Assembly: GCA_022573605.1 (NCBI GenBank)
Contig: JACZTQ010000158.1
Location: forward strand, 1-7,379
Origin: Pseudomonadota bacterium
GTDB taxonomy: Bacteria > Pseudomonadota > Alphaproteobacteria > Rhodobacterales > Rhodobacteraceae
Direction: 5' to 3'
Length of the DNA stretch: 7,379 nucleotides
In this document: positions 1 to 6,100 of the stretch, in pieces
How positions within the stretch are numbered: the first letter of the stretch is position 1
How the letters are laid out: every line of letters begins with the position of its first letter
Notes under the pieces: generated by a model
Databases searched by the model: none
What the model was told of the DNA's origin: nothing
Seen by the model: only the letters and a program-made list of their open reading frames with translations
Translations under genes and position numbers: made by a program

Positions 1-1521
1 AACCATGCGAGTTGCAAATTCGAGAATAGGGACCATCTGCACGCGCAATTCTGAATCAAGAACCGTCCTGATCACTCCCAACGCCGCCCTTCTCAGCGCA
101 AACGGATCCTTGCTCCCCGTCGGCTTCTCGTCAATCGCCCAGAACCCGGTCAGCATGTCGATCTTGTCGGCCAGCGCCACCGCCACCGAGACCGGCTCGG
201 ACGGCACCGCGTCGGAGGGGCCCAGCGGGCGGTAGTGGGCCTCGCAGGCGTCGGCCACCGCGTCGGGCAGCCCGGCGGCGCGGGCGTAGTAGCCGCCCAT
301 CACGCCCTGAAGCTCGGGGAACTCGTTGACCATCTCGGAGGCGAGGTCGGCCTTGACCACCTTTGCCGCCTGTTCGGCGAGGTCCGGGTCGGCGCCGACC
401 GCAGGGGCGATCTCGCGGGCCAGCGCGGCGATGCGGTCGATGCGCTCGGCCTGGGTGCCGAGCTTGGCGTGGAAGACGACGTTCTCCAGCGGTTTCGCCA
501 TCTCGTCCAGCGACTTGCGCAAATCGTTGTCCCAGAAGAACCGGGCGTCGGTCAGGCGCGCGGTCAGCACCCGGGCGTTGCCCGCCAGGATCGCCTTGCC
601 GCCGTCGGGGGCCTCGATGTTAGCCACCGTGATGAAGCGCTCGATGCGGCCGGTCTTGGGGTTGCGCACCGAAAAGAACTTCTGGTGCGTCTTCATCGAG
701 GTCCGCAGCACCTCGGGCGGCAGGTCGAGGAAGTCCGCGCCGATCTCGCCCATCATCGTCACCGGCCATTCCACCAGCCCGGCGACCTCGGCCAGGAGCC
801 CCTTGTCCTCGACCACTTCCAGACCTTGCGCGAAGGCAAGCTGCCCGGCGTCGTGCTCGATCCTTGCGGCCCGCTCGGCCGGGTCGAGGATCACCTTGGC
901 CGCCTCCAGCTTGGCGGCGTAGTCCTCGAAGCCGTGCACCGCGATGGGGCCGGGCGCCATGAACCGATGGCCAAAAGTCTTATCGCCGGAGGCGATTCCG
1001 TTAACTTCAAGCTGGACAACCTCGGTCCCGGTCTGGTCCGAGAGGATGCAGAGGATCGAATGCAGCGGGCGCACCCAGCGCAAACTCCCTTCGCCCCAGC
1101 GCATGGATTTTGGCCAGGGGAAGTTGCGCACGGTTTCGGTGACGGCCTCGGCGATGACCTCCGCCGCCGGGCGGCCCGGCTTGTCGATCACCGCGAACCA
1201 GATCTGGCCCTTCTTGTCGTCGCGGGCCTCAAGCTGGTCCTTCGTCAGCCCGGTGGAGCGCAGGAAGCCTTCCAGCGCCTTTTCGGGAGCATCGACGCGC
1301 GGCCCCTTGCGCTCCTCGCGCCGGGCCGGAGTGATCTTCGCCACGCCGGTCAGGTGCAGGGTCAGGCGGCGCGGGGTGGCGAAGGCCGCGGCCTCGCCAT
1401 GAGCCAGCCCGGCCTCGACCAGCTTGCCGGTCATCAGCCTTTTCAAATCCTCGGCCGCCCGCGCCTGCATCCGCGCCGGGATTTCCTCGGAGAAAAGCTC
1501 AAGCAGCAGTGTCCTGGCCAT
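1..1521 (-). CDS. glyS: Glycyl-tRNA synthetase beta subunit (partial, 3' end outside window)
   Basis: This is the beta subunit of the tetrameric (alpha2beta2) bacterial glycyl-tRNA synthetase. It works in the cytoplasm with GlyQ to charge tRNA-Gly and provides much of the tRNA binding. The first 507 codons are visible and open; the family is usually near 690 residues, so roughly a quarter lies beyond the left edge. The N-terminus carries the hallmark LLLELFSEEIPARMQ (residues 5-19). Further typical blocks are SMRWGEGSLRWVRPLHSI, FGHRFMAPGPI, LENVVFHAKLGTQAERI, NEFPELQGVMGGYYA and, near the edge, GSKDPFALRRAALGVIR. The ATG at 1521 is preceded by a strong purine-rich ribosome binding site (GGGGGGAG, 5 bases or so upstream) that overlaps the stop region of the DUF6446-type gene, 11 nt upstream, so the genes are co-transcribed. 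The last 100 or so bases toward the edge use more A/T-rich codons (AGA, AGG, TTG, CTT, TCA) than the rest of the gene. The identification is secure. Confidence 0.96.
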   Translation of the reverse strand, partial: MARTLLLELFSEEIPARMQARAAEDLKRLMTGKLVEAGLAHGEAAAFATPRRLTLHLTGVAKITPARREERKGPRVDAPEKALEGFLRSTGLTKDQLEARDDKKGQIWFAVIDKPGRPAAEVIAEAVTETVRNFPWPKSMRWGEGSLRWVRPLHSILCILSDQTGTEVVQLEVNGIASGDKTFGHRFMAPGPIAVHGFEDYAAKLEAAKVILDPAERAARIEHDAGQLAFAQGLEVVEDKGLLAEVAGLVEWPVTMMGEIGADFLDLPPEVLRTSMKTHQKFFSVRNPKTGRIERFITVANIEAPDGGKAILAGNARVLTARLTDARFFWDNDLRKSLDEMAKPLENVVFHAKLGTQAERIDRIAALAREIAPAVGADPDLAEQAAKVVKADLASEMVNEFPELQGVMGGYYARAAGLPDAVADACEAHYRPLGPSDAVPSEPVSVAVALADKIDMLTGFWAIDEKPTGSKDPFALRRAALGVIRTVLDSELRVQMVPILEFATRMV

Positions 1522-1532
1522 GGTCTCCCCCC

Positions 1533-1982
1533 TCACTCCCCGAGAATCCCGTTCGGCTGGCGCCACATATAGGCCCGTCCGCCCGGGAACACGGCAACGA
1601 TCCGGTCGAAGCCCCTGGGGTTGTTGCGCTCCGCCACATAGGCCTTGGTGTAACCGCTGGCCAGGTTCTCGGCGATCACCTCGGCGTTGAAACAGCGGAA
1701 CCAGCCCGGCGCCACCAGCGGCTCCGGGTCGAGCGCCGCCAAAGCCTCGATCTCCTCACGGATCAGGAAGCAGGCGCGCATCTTCAGCGGCGAACTGGTC
1801 GCGTCGATGCTGTTCCATTCGGTCACCGGGTAGCCCACGCCATCGATGGTGACGGTGTGCTCGTCGGCCCGGGTCTCGCTGTAGAAGGCATGGCTCTGGA
1901 ACCACCAGAACGCCAGCCCGAAGAGCCCGGTGAAGGTGACCAGCCCGATGACCACATAGGTGCCGTTCACGCGCTTGCTCAC
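1533..1982 (-). CDS. DUF6446-type small membrane-anchored protein between glyQ and glyS
   Basis: This protein has no known function. From the GTG at 1982 it has 149 residues: a short basic N-terminus (VSKRVNG), one hydrophobic segment at about residues 9-28, then a soluble domain that is probably periplasmic. Conserved-looking blocks are SIDATSSPLKMRACF (58-72), APGWFRCF (91-98) and IVAVFPGGRAYMW (128-140), with two cysteines that could pair. I recognise this as the family called DUF6446, which sits between glyQ and glyS in Rhodobacterales; that link is from memory. The GTG lies 4 nt after the glyQ stop and puts the membrane segment at the very N-terminus, as expected. An ATG at 2021 would add 13 proline/arginine-rich residues, overlap glyQ by 35 nt, and has an AAGG about 9 nt upstream, so it cannot be excluded. 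The tight packing implies co-expression with the synthetase, but nothing in the sequence ties it to aminoacylation. Confidence 0.8.
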   Translation of the reverse strand: MSKRVNGTYVVIGLVTFTGLFGLAFWWFQSHAFYSETRADEHTVTIDGVGYPVTEWNSIDATSSPLKMRACFLIREEIEALAALDPEPLVAPGWFRCFNAEVIAENLASGYTKAYVAERNNPRGFDRIVAVFPGGRAYMWRQPNGILGE

Positions 1983-1986
1983 GGGC

Positions 1987-2913
1987 TCACGCGCCCCCGG
2001 CCGCGGTGGCGAGGAAGGCATCGGCGCAGGCCTTGGAAAGCTGCCGGACCCGGCCGATATAGGCTTGGCGCTCGGTCACCGAAATCACCCCGCGGGCATC
2101 GAGCAGGTTGAAGATGTGGCTGGCCTTGATGCACTGGTCGTAGGCCGGGTGGGCCATGACGATGGTCTTGCCGGTCTTCGGGTCCAGCGGATCGTGGGCC
2201 AGGATCGCCCCGCATTCGCGCTCGGCGTCCTCGAAATGGCGAAACAGCATCGCCGTGTCGGCGGCGTCGAAGTTGTGGCGCGAGTATTCCTCCTCGGCCT
2301 GGCGGAAGACATCGCCATAGCTCAGCGGGACCGGCGCTTGCGGATCGTTGAAGGGCAGGTCCATGACGTGGTCGATGCCGAGCACGAACATCGCCAGGCG
2401 CTCCAGCCCGTAGGTCAGCTCGCCCGAGACCGGGCGGCAGTCGTGGCCGCCGACCTGCTGAAAGTAAGTGAACTGGCTGACCTCCATGCCGTCGCACCAG
2501 ACCTCCCAGCCGAGCCCCCAGGCGCCGAGCGTCGGGCTCTCCCAGTCGTCCTCGACAAAGCGGATGTCGTGCAGCCCCAGGTCGATGCCGATGGCCTCGA
2601 GCGAGCCGAGATAGAGCGCCTGGAGGTCCGGCGGGCTGGGTTTGATCAGCACCTGGTACTGGTAGTAGTGCTGCAACCGGTTCGGGTTCTCGCCGTAGCG
2701 CCCGTCGGAGGGGCGGCGCGAGGGCTGGACATAGGCCGCCGCCCAGGGCCGCGGGCCCAGCGCGCGCAGCGTGGTCGCCGGGTGGAAGGTGCCGGCCCCC
2801 ACCTCCATGTCGTAGGGTTGCAGGATGGCGCAGCCCCGTGCCGCCCAGTACTCGGCCAGCCGGAGCAGGACTTCCTGGAACGATCGGGGCGTGGCGGCGG
2901 GTGCGGCGGGCAT
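1987..2913 (-). CDS. glyQ: Glycyl-tRNA synthetase alpha subunit
   Basis: This is the catalytic alpha subunit of the alpha2beta2 glycyl-tRNA synthetase, a cytoplasmic class II aminoacyl-tRNA synthetase that activates glycine with ATP and passes it to tRNA-Gly together with GlyS. The 308-residue product matches the usual family length of about 300. It opens with RSFQEVLLRLAEYWAARGCA and ILQPYDMEVGAGTFHPAT, both near-invariant in GlyQ. The class II motif 2 region is RYGENPNRLQHYYQ (residues 72-85) and motif 3 is ELTYGLERLAM (165-175). The reading frame stays open upstream to a TTG at 2991, which would add 26 low-complexity Ala/Pro/Lys residues. I prefer the ATG at 2913 because homology begins just after it and because a good promoter lies over the extension. 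It is the first gene of the operon glyQ - DUF6446 - glyS. Confidence 0.96.
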   Translation of the reverse strand: MPAAPAATPRSFQEVLLRLAEYWAARGCAILQPYDMEVGAGTFHPATTLRALGPRPWAAAYVQPSRRPSDGRYGENPNRLQHYYQYQVLIKPSPPDLQALYLGSLEAIGIDLGLHDIRFVEDDWESPTLGAWGLGWEVWCDGMEVSQFTYFQQVGGHDCRPVSGELTYGLERLAMFVLGIDHVMDLPFNDPQAPVPLSYGDVFRQAEEEYSRHNFDAADTAMLFRHFEDAERECGAILAHDPLDPKTGKTIVMAHPAYDQCIKASHIFNLLDARGVISVTERQAYIGRVRQLSKACADAFLATAAGGA

Positions 2914-2933
2914 GGTGGCGGGCGCTTTCTCAT

Positions 2934-2955
2934 CGGGCCGGGCTCGGGCCGGGCT
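2934..2955. repeat. Perfect 11-bp tandem duplication in the glyQ leader
   Basis: The unit CGGGCCGGGCT occurs twice head to tail (2934-2944 and 2945-2955). It lies between the proposed glyQ promoter and the ATG at 2913, so it would fall in or next to the 5' untranslated leader. It probably arose by replication slippage in GC-rich sequence. A role in the leader is possible but nothing supports one. Confidence 0.75.
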
Positions 2956-2962
2956 GGGCGCC

Positions 2963-2991
2963 TTGGTAAAGCCCGGCGCCTTGCCGGTCAA
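2963..2991 (-). promoter_or_regulatory. Candidate sigma70-type promoter for the glyQ operon
   Basis: On the minus strand TTGACC (2991-2986) matches the -35 consensus at five of six positions. It is followed after exactly 17 nt by TACCAA (2968-2963), a weak -10 element with three matches. Transcription would start near 2956 and leave a leader of about 43 nt before the ATG at 2913. The position supports that ATG over the TTG at 2991, which falls inside the -35 box. Prediction by eye only. Confidence 0.4.
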
Positions 2992-3000
2992 CGCGGGGAA

Positions 3001-3028
3001 TGGACACGCCTGCCGGGGGCGATTAAAT
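3001..3028 (+). promoter_or_regulatory. Candidate promoter for the ABC permease gene
   Basis: TGGACA (3001-3006) is followed after 16 nt by TTAAAT (3023-3028), in the only clearly A/T-rich patch of the intergenic region between the divergent glyQ and permease genes. Transcription would begin near 3035, about 23 nt before the ATG at 3058. I looked for a Fur- or Irr-type iron operator overlapping it and saw no convincing palindrome. Confidence 0.35.
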
Positions 3029-3057
3029 CAATCCTGATCGAAACGGTCGGAAACCCG

Positions 3058-4746
3058 ATGGAAGCCTTGCGCAAGATACGCTTTGCCACGCCCGACGGCT
3101 GGACCCTCGGCAGCCTCGCGCTGGCGTCGGTGCTGCTGATGCCGATCGTCGCGGTCGGCTGGATGGCGCTGAACCCGACCGAGAACATCTGGCCGCATCT
3201 GGTGGCCCATGTGCTGCCGGTCTATCTGACCAACACGCTGCTGCTGATGGCGCTGGTCGGCTTGGGCACCGCCGTTGTCGGCACCGGCGCCGCCTGGCTG
3301 GTGGTGATGACCGATTTCCCCGGCCGCCGGGTGCTGGAATGGGCGCTGCTGGCGCCGCTCGCCATGCCGGCCTATATCGGCGCCTACGCGCTGGTCGATC
3401 TGCTGGAATACGCCGGCCCGGTGCAGGGCGGCCTGCGGGCGCTGTTCGGCTGGCACGATTCGCGCGACTACTGGTTCCCGGAGATCCGCTCGATCTGGTC
3501 GGCCGGCTTCGTCCTCACGCTGTCGCTCTACCCCTATGTCTACCTGCTGGTCCGCGCCGCCTTCCGCGAGCAGTCGGTCTGCGCCCTGGAGGTGGGCCGG
3601 GCGCTGGGTTGCGGACCCTGGGGGGTGTTCTGGCGGGTCGGGCTGCCGCTGGCGCGCCCGGCGGTGGCGGTGGGCAGCGCCATCGCCATGATGGAGACCC
3701 TGAACGATTTCGGCGCGGTCGACTATTTCAACGTGCCGACCCTGACCCGGGCGGTGTTCTCGATCTGGCTCGACACCTACAACGCCGGCGGCGCGGCCCA
3801 GATCGCGCTGGTGATGCTGGGCTTCGTGCTGCTGCTGCTGGCGCTGGAGAAGATCAGCCGCCGGGGCAAGCGCTTCCACCATACCTCGCGGCGCTACCGG
3901 CCGATCCGGCGGGCGCGGCCGAAGCGGCTGCGGCGCTGGGCGGTGGTGAGCATCTGCACCGCCCCGGTGCTGTTCGGCTTCGTGCTGCCGACGCTGGTGG
4001 TCGGCTGGCATGCGCTGGGCCATCTGGGCCAGTGGGCCGAGGCCGGCTTCTGGCGGGCGATTCTGCATACCGGGGTGCTGGCCGGGCTGGCGGCGGCGGT
4101 CTCCTGCGCGGTGGGGGTGTTCATGGTCTACGGCGCCCGGGCTTCGCGCCTGAGCCTGGCGCGCTGGCTGGCGCAGGCGACCTCGCTGGGCTATGCCGCC
4201 CCCGGCGCGGTGCTGGCGGTGGGGGTGCTGATCCCGCTGGCGGCGCTCGACCACCGGATGGCGGACCTCGCCGAGGCCTGGCTGGGGGTCGATATCGGGC
4301 TGCTGCTGACCGGCTCGGCGGCGGCGGTGGTGTTCGCCTATGTGGTGCGGTTCTCGGCCATTGCGCACGGCGCCATCGACAGCGCCTTCGGCCGGGTGAC
4401 GCCGGCGATGGAACTGGCCGCAAGGACCCTGGGCGAGACCCGGCGCGGCGCCCTGACCCGGGTGCATCTGCCGATGATCAAGGGCTCGGTGCTGACCGCG
4501 GGGCTGCTGATCTTCGTCGATTCGGTCAAGGAGCTGCCCGCCACCCTGATCCTGCGCCCGTTCAATTTCGAGACGCTCTCGACCACCGTTTATGGCGCCG
4601 CCTCGCTGGAGCAACTGGGCGAGGCCGGGCCGGCGGCGCTGGCGATCATCGTGGTCGGGCTGGCGCCGGTGGCGCTGCTGGCCCGGACCATGGACCGCTC
4701 GCGCCCGGGCGAGATCAGCGGGGGCGTCGCCCAGCCGATGCCCTGA
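3058..4746 (+). CDS. Two-domain iron ABC transporter permease (FbpB/AfuB/SfuB type)
   Basis: This is an inner-membrane permease that would form the channel of an ABC importer, most likely for ferric iron delivered by a periplasmic binding protein and driven by a separate ATPase. It has 562 residues, the normal size for the fused two-domain FbpB family. About twelve hydrophobic segments fall in two halves separated by a very basic cytoplasmic linker (about residues 265-295, rich in Arg/Lys). Each half has the EAA loop that docks the ATPase: one around residues 177-200, with ALEVGRALG and GLPLARP, and one around 452-475, with ELAARTLG and HLPMIKG. The SLYPYVYLLVRAAF stretch (156-169) is typical of iron permeases. 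The ATG at 3058 starts just before homology; the frame extends far upstream only as antisense of glyQ. Neither the binding-protein nor the ATPase gene is adjacent: glyQ lies on one side and a tRNA on the other. The substrate is inferred from family; thiamine or sulfate permeases share this fold, but the fused form argues for iron. Confidence 0.9.
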   Translation: MEALRKIRFATPDGWTLGSLALASVLLMPIVAVGWMALNPTENIWPHLVAHVLPVYLTNTLLLMALVGLGTAVVGTGAAWLVVMTDFPGRRVLEWALLAPLAMPAYIGAYALVDLLEYAGPVQGGLRALFGWHDSRDYWFPEIRSIWSAGFVLTLSLYPYVYLLVRAAFREQSVCALEVGRALGCGPWGVFWRVGLPLARPAVAVGSAIAMMETLNDFGAVDYFNVPTLTRAVFSIWLDTYNAGGAAQIALVMLGFVLLLLALEKISRRGKRFHHTSRRYRPIRRARPKRLRRWAVVSICTAPVLFGFVLPTLVVGWHALGHLGQWAEAGFWRAILHTGVLAGLAAAVSCAVGVFMVYGARASRLSLARWLAQATSLGYAAPGAVLAVGVLIPLAALDHRMADLAEAWLGVDIGLLLTGSAAAVVFAYVVRFSAIAHGAIDSAFGRVTPAMELAARTLGETRRGALTRVHLPMIKGSVLTAGLLIFVDSVKELPATLILRPFNFETLSTTVYGAASLEQLGEAGPAALAIIVVGLAPVALLARTMDRSRPGEISGGVAQPMP

Positions 4747-4799
4747 GACCCGGACAGCGCCCCGGAAACACACCCCATGGGCAGCCCGGCGGGCATCGC

Positions 4800-4828
4800 T
4801 TGCATGGCAAGGCGCCGGGCGGTATCAC
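4800..4828 (+). promoter_or_regulatory. Candidate promoter for tRNA-Thr
   Basis: TTGCAT (4800-4805) and TATCAC (4823-4828) are separated by 17 nt and end about 10 nt before the mature tRNA. Transcription from here would give a leader of only a few bases for RNase P to remove. The rest of the gap after the permease stop (4747-4799) holds no gene I can support. Confidence 0.4.
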
Positions 4829-4838
4829 TCGCGCCAGC

Positions 4839-4914
4839 GCCGGTCTAGCTCAGCTGGTGGAGCGCCTGATTTGTAATCAGGATGTCGGGGGTTCGAGTCC
4901 CTCGACCGGCACCA
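4839..4914 (+). tRNA. tRNA-Thr (anticodon UGU)
   Basis: The 76-nt sequence folds as a complete cloverleaf. The acceptor stem GCCGGTC (4839-4845) pairs perfectly with GACCGGC (4904-4910) and is followed by A plus an encoded CCA (4912-4914). The D stem is GCTC/GAGC (4848-4851, 4860-4863). The anticodon stem CCTGA/TCAGG (4865-4869, 4877-4881) encloses the loop TTTGTAA, placing TGT at 4872-4874. The T arm has the loop TTCGAGT (4892-4898). UGU reads ACA and, with wobble, other threonine codons. The gene is probably functional. tRNA 3' ends are common integration targets, and the DNA downstream looks accessory. Confidence 0.97.
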
Positions 4915-5002
4915 TTAAAACAATGACTTAGCAGGATATCGCCAGAAACAATAACCTCTGGGTAACGTCACGGGTAACAGCAGGCAGAAGTCGCCTTGCG
5001 GG
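4915..5002. other. Gene-free spacer after tRNA-Thr with a GGGTAAC direct repeat
   Basis: No gene or convincing terminator is visible here; the sequence just after the tRNA is A/T-rich for this window (ATTAAAACAATGACTTAG). GGGTAAC occurs twice with a 12-nt period (4960-4966 and 4972-4978), separated by GTCAC. Short direct repeats next to a tRNA can be arm-type recombinase sites or regulator operators of an integrated element; this is only a possibility. I found no second copy of the tRNA 3' end in the window, so an attachment-site pair cannot be shown. Confidence 0.4.
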
Positions 5003-5098
5003 TCACCCCTTCGGCTTCAACCGCACCCCTGATTGCTCTCCATTCGTGAACTCGACGCCACCGGATTCCAGCGCGGTGCGAAGAGCATCACCGGGGCT
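5003..5098 (-). pseudogene. C-terminal remnant of an XRE-type HTH regulator
   Basis: Read on the minus strand, the codons ending at the TGA at 5003-5005 encode a tail with LSPGDALRTALESGGVEF followed by TNGEQSGVRLKPKG. This strongly resembles the C-terminus of small XRE-family regulators that are often carried by mobile elements, which typically end in an LRxALExxGVEF block, a few polar residues and GVRL. The helix-turn-helix part is missing: upstream the frame changes character and meets a TAG at 5111-5113, where the sequence has become the antisense of an OmpA-family gene. The fragment has no start and no DNA-binding domain, so it is not functional. Recognition is from memory of the family pattern over about 30 residues. 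Confidence 0.65.
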
Positions 5099-5834
5099 GA
5101 GAGCAAACGCCTACCTGAACGGAACCCATGGCGGGTCCGACTTCAACGGCCACCTCGCGAGTGAATACACCGAGGTCGCCCGCCGCGCCGCGTTCAAGGA
5201 CGTGCTGTGGCTGAACTCGACCGCCTATATCGCCAAGGCCCAGCAGGCCGAGGCAGGCGTGACCCCGCCGCTGTGGACCCCGGCCGAGATCGGCGTCAAC
5301 GGCGACGCGACCGCGCTCTACGACACCGTGGTCGCGGCCATCGCCGCCAACAAGGATGCCCGCCCGGCCGCCTGCGCACGCGCCCAGGTGATGTGGGACC
5401 AGTATCTCGAAGCGCTGCGTGGCGGCCCGAACTTCTGCATCACGCCGGCCGATGCCCGCGCCCTGCTGGACGAGGCGCTGGCCGCCTGCGCCCCGCCGGG
5501 CCCGGTGAACTTCATCGTCTATTTCGGCTTCGACAAGACCAACCTGACCGACGCCGCCCGCGATACCATCGACGAGGTGGTGGCCGCGGTCAACGCCATG
5601 GGCACCAGCGCCCTGTCGCTGGTCGGCCATGCCGACACGGTCGGTTCGACCGGCTACAACCAGGGCCTGTCCGAGAGCCGCGCCAGGCGGGTCTCCGATG
5701 CGCTGATCGCCCGCGGCGTGCCCGCCGGCGCGATGACGCTGGCCGGGCGTTCGGAGAACGAGCTTGCCGTCGCCACCGGCGACAATGTGCGCGAGCCGCA
5801 GAACCGCCGGGTCGAGGTCACGCTCTCGAACTGA
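5046..5834 (+). CDS. OmpA-family protein lacking its N-terminal signal (probable remnant)
   Basis: The open frame from the GTG at 5046 encodes 262 residues, but only residues from about 20 (position 5103) look like an OmpA-family protein. Residues 154-262 form the peptidoglycan-binding OmpA C-terminal domain: FIVYFGFDKTNL, then GHADTVGSTGYNQGLSESRA with the ligand-binding Asp197 and Arg212 at the expected 15-residue spacing, and QNRRVEV near the end. The middle part (NAYLNGTHGGSDFNG onward, three later cysteines) resembles Rhodobacterales OmpA-like lipoproteins. These normally begin with a signal peptide and lipobox, and neither is present. Codons 1-19 are antisense of the XRE remnant, and no ribosome binding site precedes the GTG. 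Without export the domain could not reach peptidoglycan, so I regard the gene as truncated at its 5' end although the frame is intact. A terminator follows the stop. Confidence 0.8.
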   Translation: MNSTPPDSSAVRRASPGLRANAYLNGTHGGSDFNGHLASEYTEVARRAAFKDVLWLNSTAYIAKAQQAEAGVTPPLWTPAEIGVNGDATALYDTVVAAIAANKDARPAACARAQVMWDQYLEALRGGPNFCITPADARALLDEALAACAPPGPVNFIVYFGFDKTNLTDAARDTIDEVVAAVNAMGTSALSLVGHADTVGSTGYNQGLSESRARRVSDALIARGVPAGAMTLAGRSENELAVATGDNVREPQNRRVEVTLSN

Positions 5835-5857
5835 GCCGCGGCGCATTGAACCGGACC

Positions 5858-5890
5858 GCCCCGCGCACCATCAGTGCGGGGCAGTTTTCT
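5858..5890 (+). terminator. Rho-independent terminator after the OmpA-family gene
   Basis: GCCCCGC (5858-5864) pairs perfectly with GCGGGGC (5876-5882), with extra pairing of AC/GT possible toward the loop. AGTTTTCT follows. It lies 24 nt after the OmpA stop and is well placed to end that transcript. It was presumably retained from the intact gene. Confidence 0.75.
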
Positions 5891-5907
5891 AATTCGGTGA
5901 TGCGTGA

Positions 5908-6042
5908 ATGGCGAACTCCACGCTATTGCGGGGGCCTGAAGAGCCGCCTGAATGGGTCGAAGATCGCGTTCAGAGAAATATCGTAGTGATTCTACGCCCG
6001 TCGGCACGACGAAAAAGGGGGGTAGACCATGAGAGCCGATAA
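5908..6042 (+). CDS. Possible small ORF (44 aa), unrecognised
   Basis: An ATG at 5908 opens a 44-codon frame starting MANSTLLRGPEEPPEWVEDR and continuing with a basic, Arg-rich tail. It ends at a TAA (6040-6042) that overlaps the start of the next small ORF. There is no clear ribosome binding site, no signal peptide and no family I recognise. It may be chance or the tail of a degraded gene. Apart from this and the hairpin at 5982-5996, the stretch 5891-6028 shows nothing I can name. Confidence 0.15.
   Translation: MANSTLLRGPEEPPEWVEDRVQRNIVVILRPSARRKRGVDHESR
5982..5996. repeat. Small perfect inverted repeat upstream of the barrel gene
   Basis: CGTAG-TGATT-CTACG is a perfect 5-bp inverted repeat with a 5-nt centre, 33 nt before the small ORF at 6029. 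It could be a weak operator half-site pair or a short hairpin in the leader; its size makes chance a real alternative. Confidence 0.3.
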
Positions 6043-6100
6043 CGAAATTGGTCTGCCAGTTCGCCGGATTGTGTTTGTTTTCACGGGTTACTCCCAATGA
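6029..6100 (+). CDS. 23-codon upstream ORF overlapping the barrel gene by ATGA
   Basis: The ATG at 6029 is preceded, six bases away, by a run of six G (6017-6022), the strongest ribosome-binding-like sequence in this part of the window. The frame encodes a 23-residue peptide (MRADNEIGLPVRRIVFVFTG plus three residues) and stops at TGA 6098-6100. That stop shares four bases (ATGA) with the ATG at 6097 of the outer-membrane gene. Such overlaps usually mean translational coupling: ribosomes finishing the short ORF restart on the next one, whose own upstream sequence is a poor ribosome binding site. The peptide is unrecognised and may only be a leader. The alternative is that a frameshift split one longer gene, but the downstream protein already has its own plausible signal peptide. 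Confidence 0.45.
   Translation: MRADNEIGLPVRRIVFVFTGYSQ

Noticed and set aside
235..1572. A 445-codon open frame on the plus strand
   Set aside because: It is exactly antisense to glyS, lacks any recognisable domain and is explained by the GC-rich codon pattern of the true gene.
2914..2991. TTG start at 2991 for glyQ
   Set aside because: No ribosome binding site, the added residues are low complexity, and a promoter-like pair overlaps the start; the ATG at 2913 gives the normal length.
1960..3057. Long upstream extension of the permease frame
   Set aside because: It is antisense of glyQ and compositionally an artefact; permease homology begins right after the ATG at 3058.
3028..4773. A 581-codon minus-strand frame and a 530-codon plus-strand frame (3339-4931) over the permease
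   Set aside because: Low-complexity Arg/Gln/Gly/Ala-rich translations without domains; both are shadows of the permease, and the second even runs through the tRNA.
4895..4914. tRNA 3' end as one half of an attachment-site pair
   Set aside because: I found no second copy of this sequence in the window, so an att pair is not reported as a feature.
5088..5846. 252-codon minus-strand frame over the OmpA gene
   Set aside because: Antisense shadow; the plus strand carries the conserved Asp and Arg of the OmpA domain at the right spacing.
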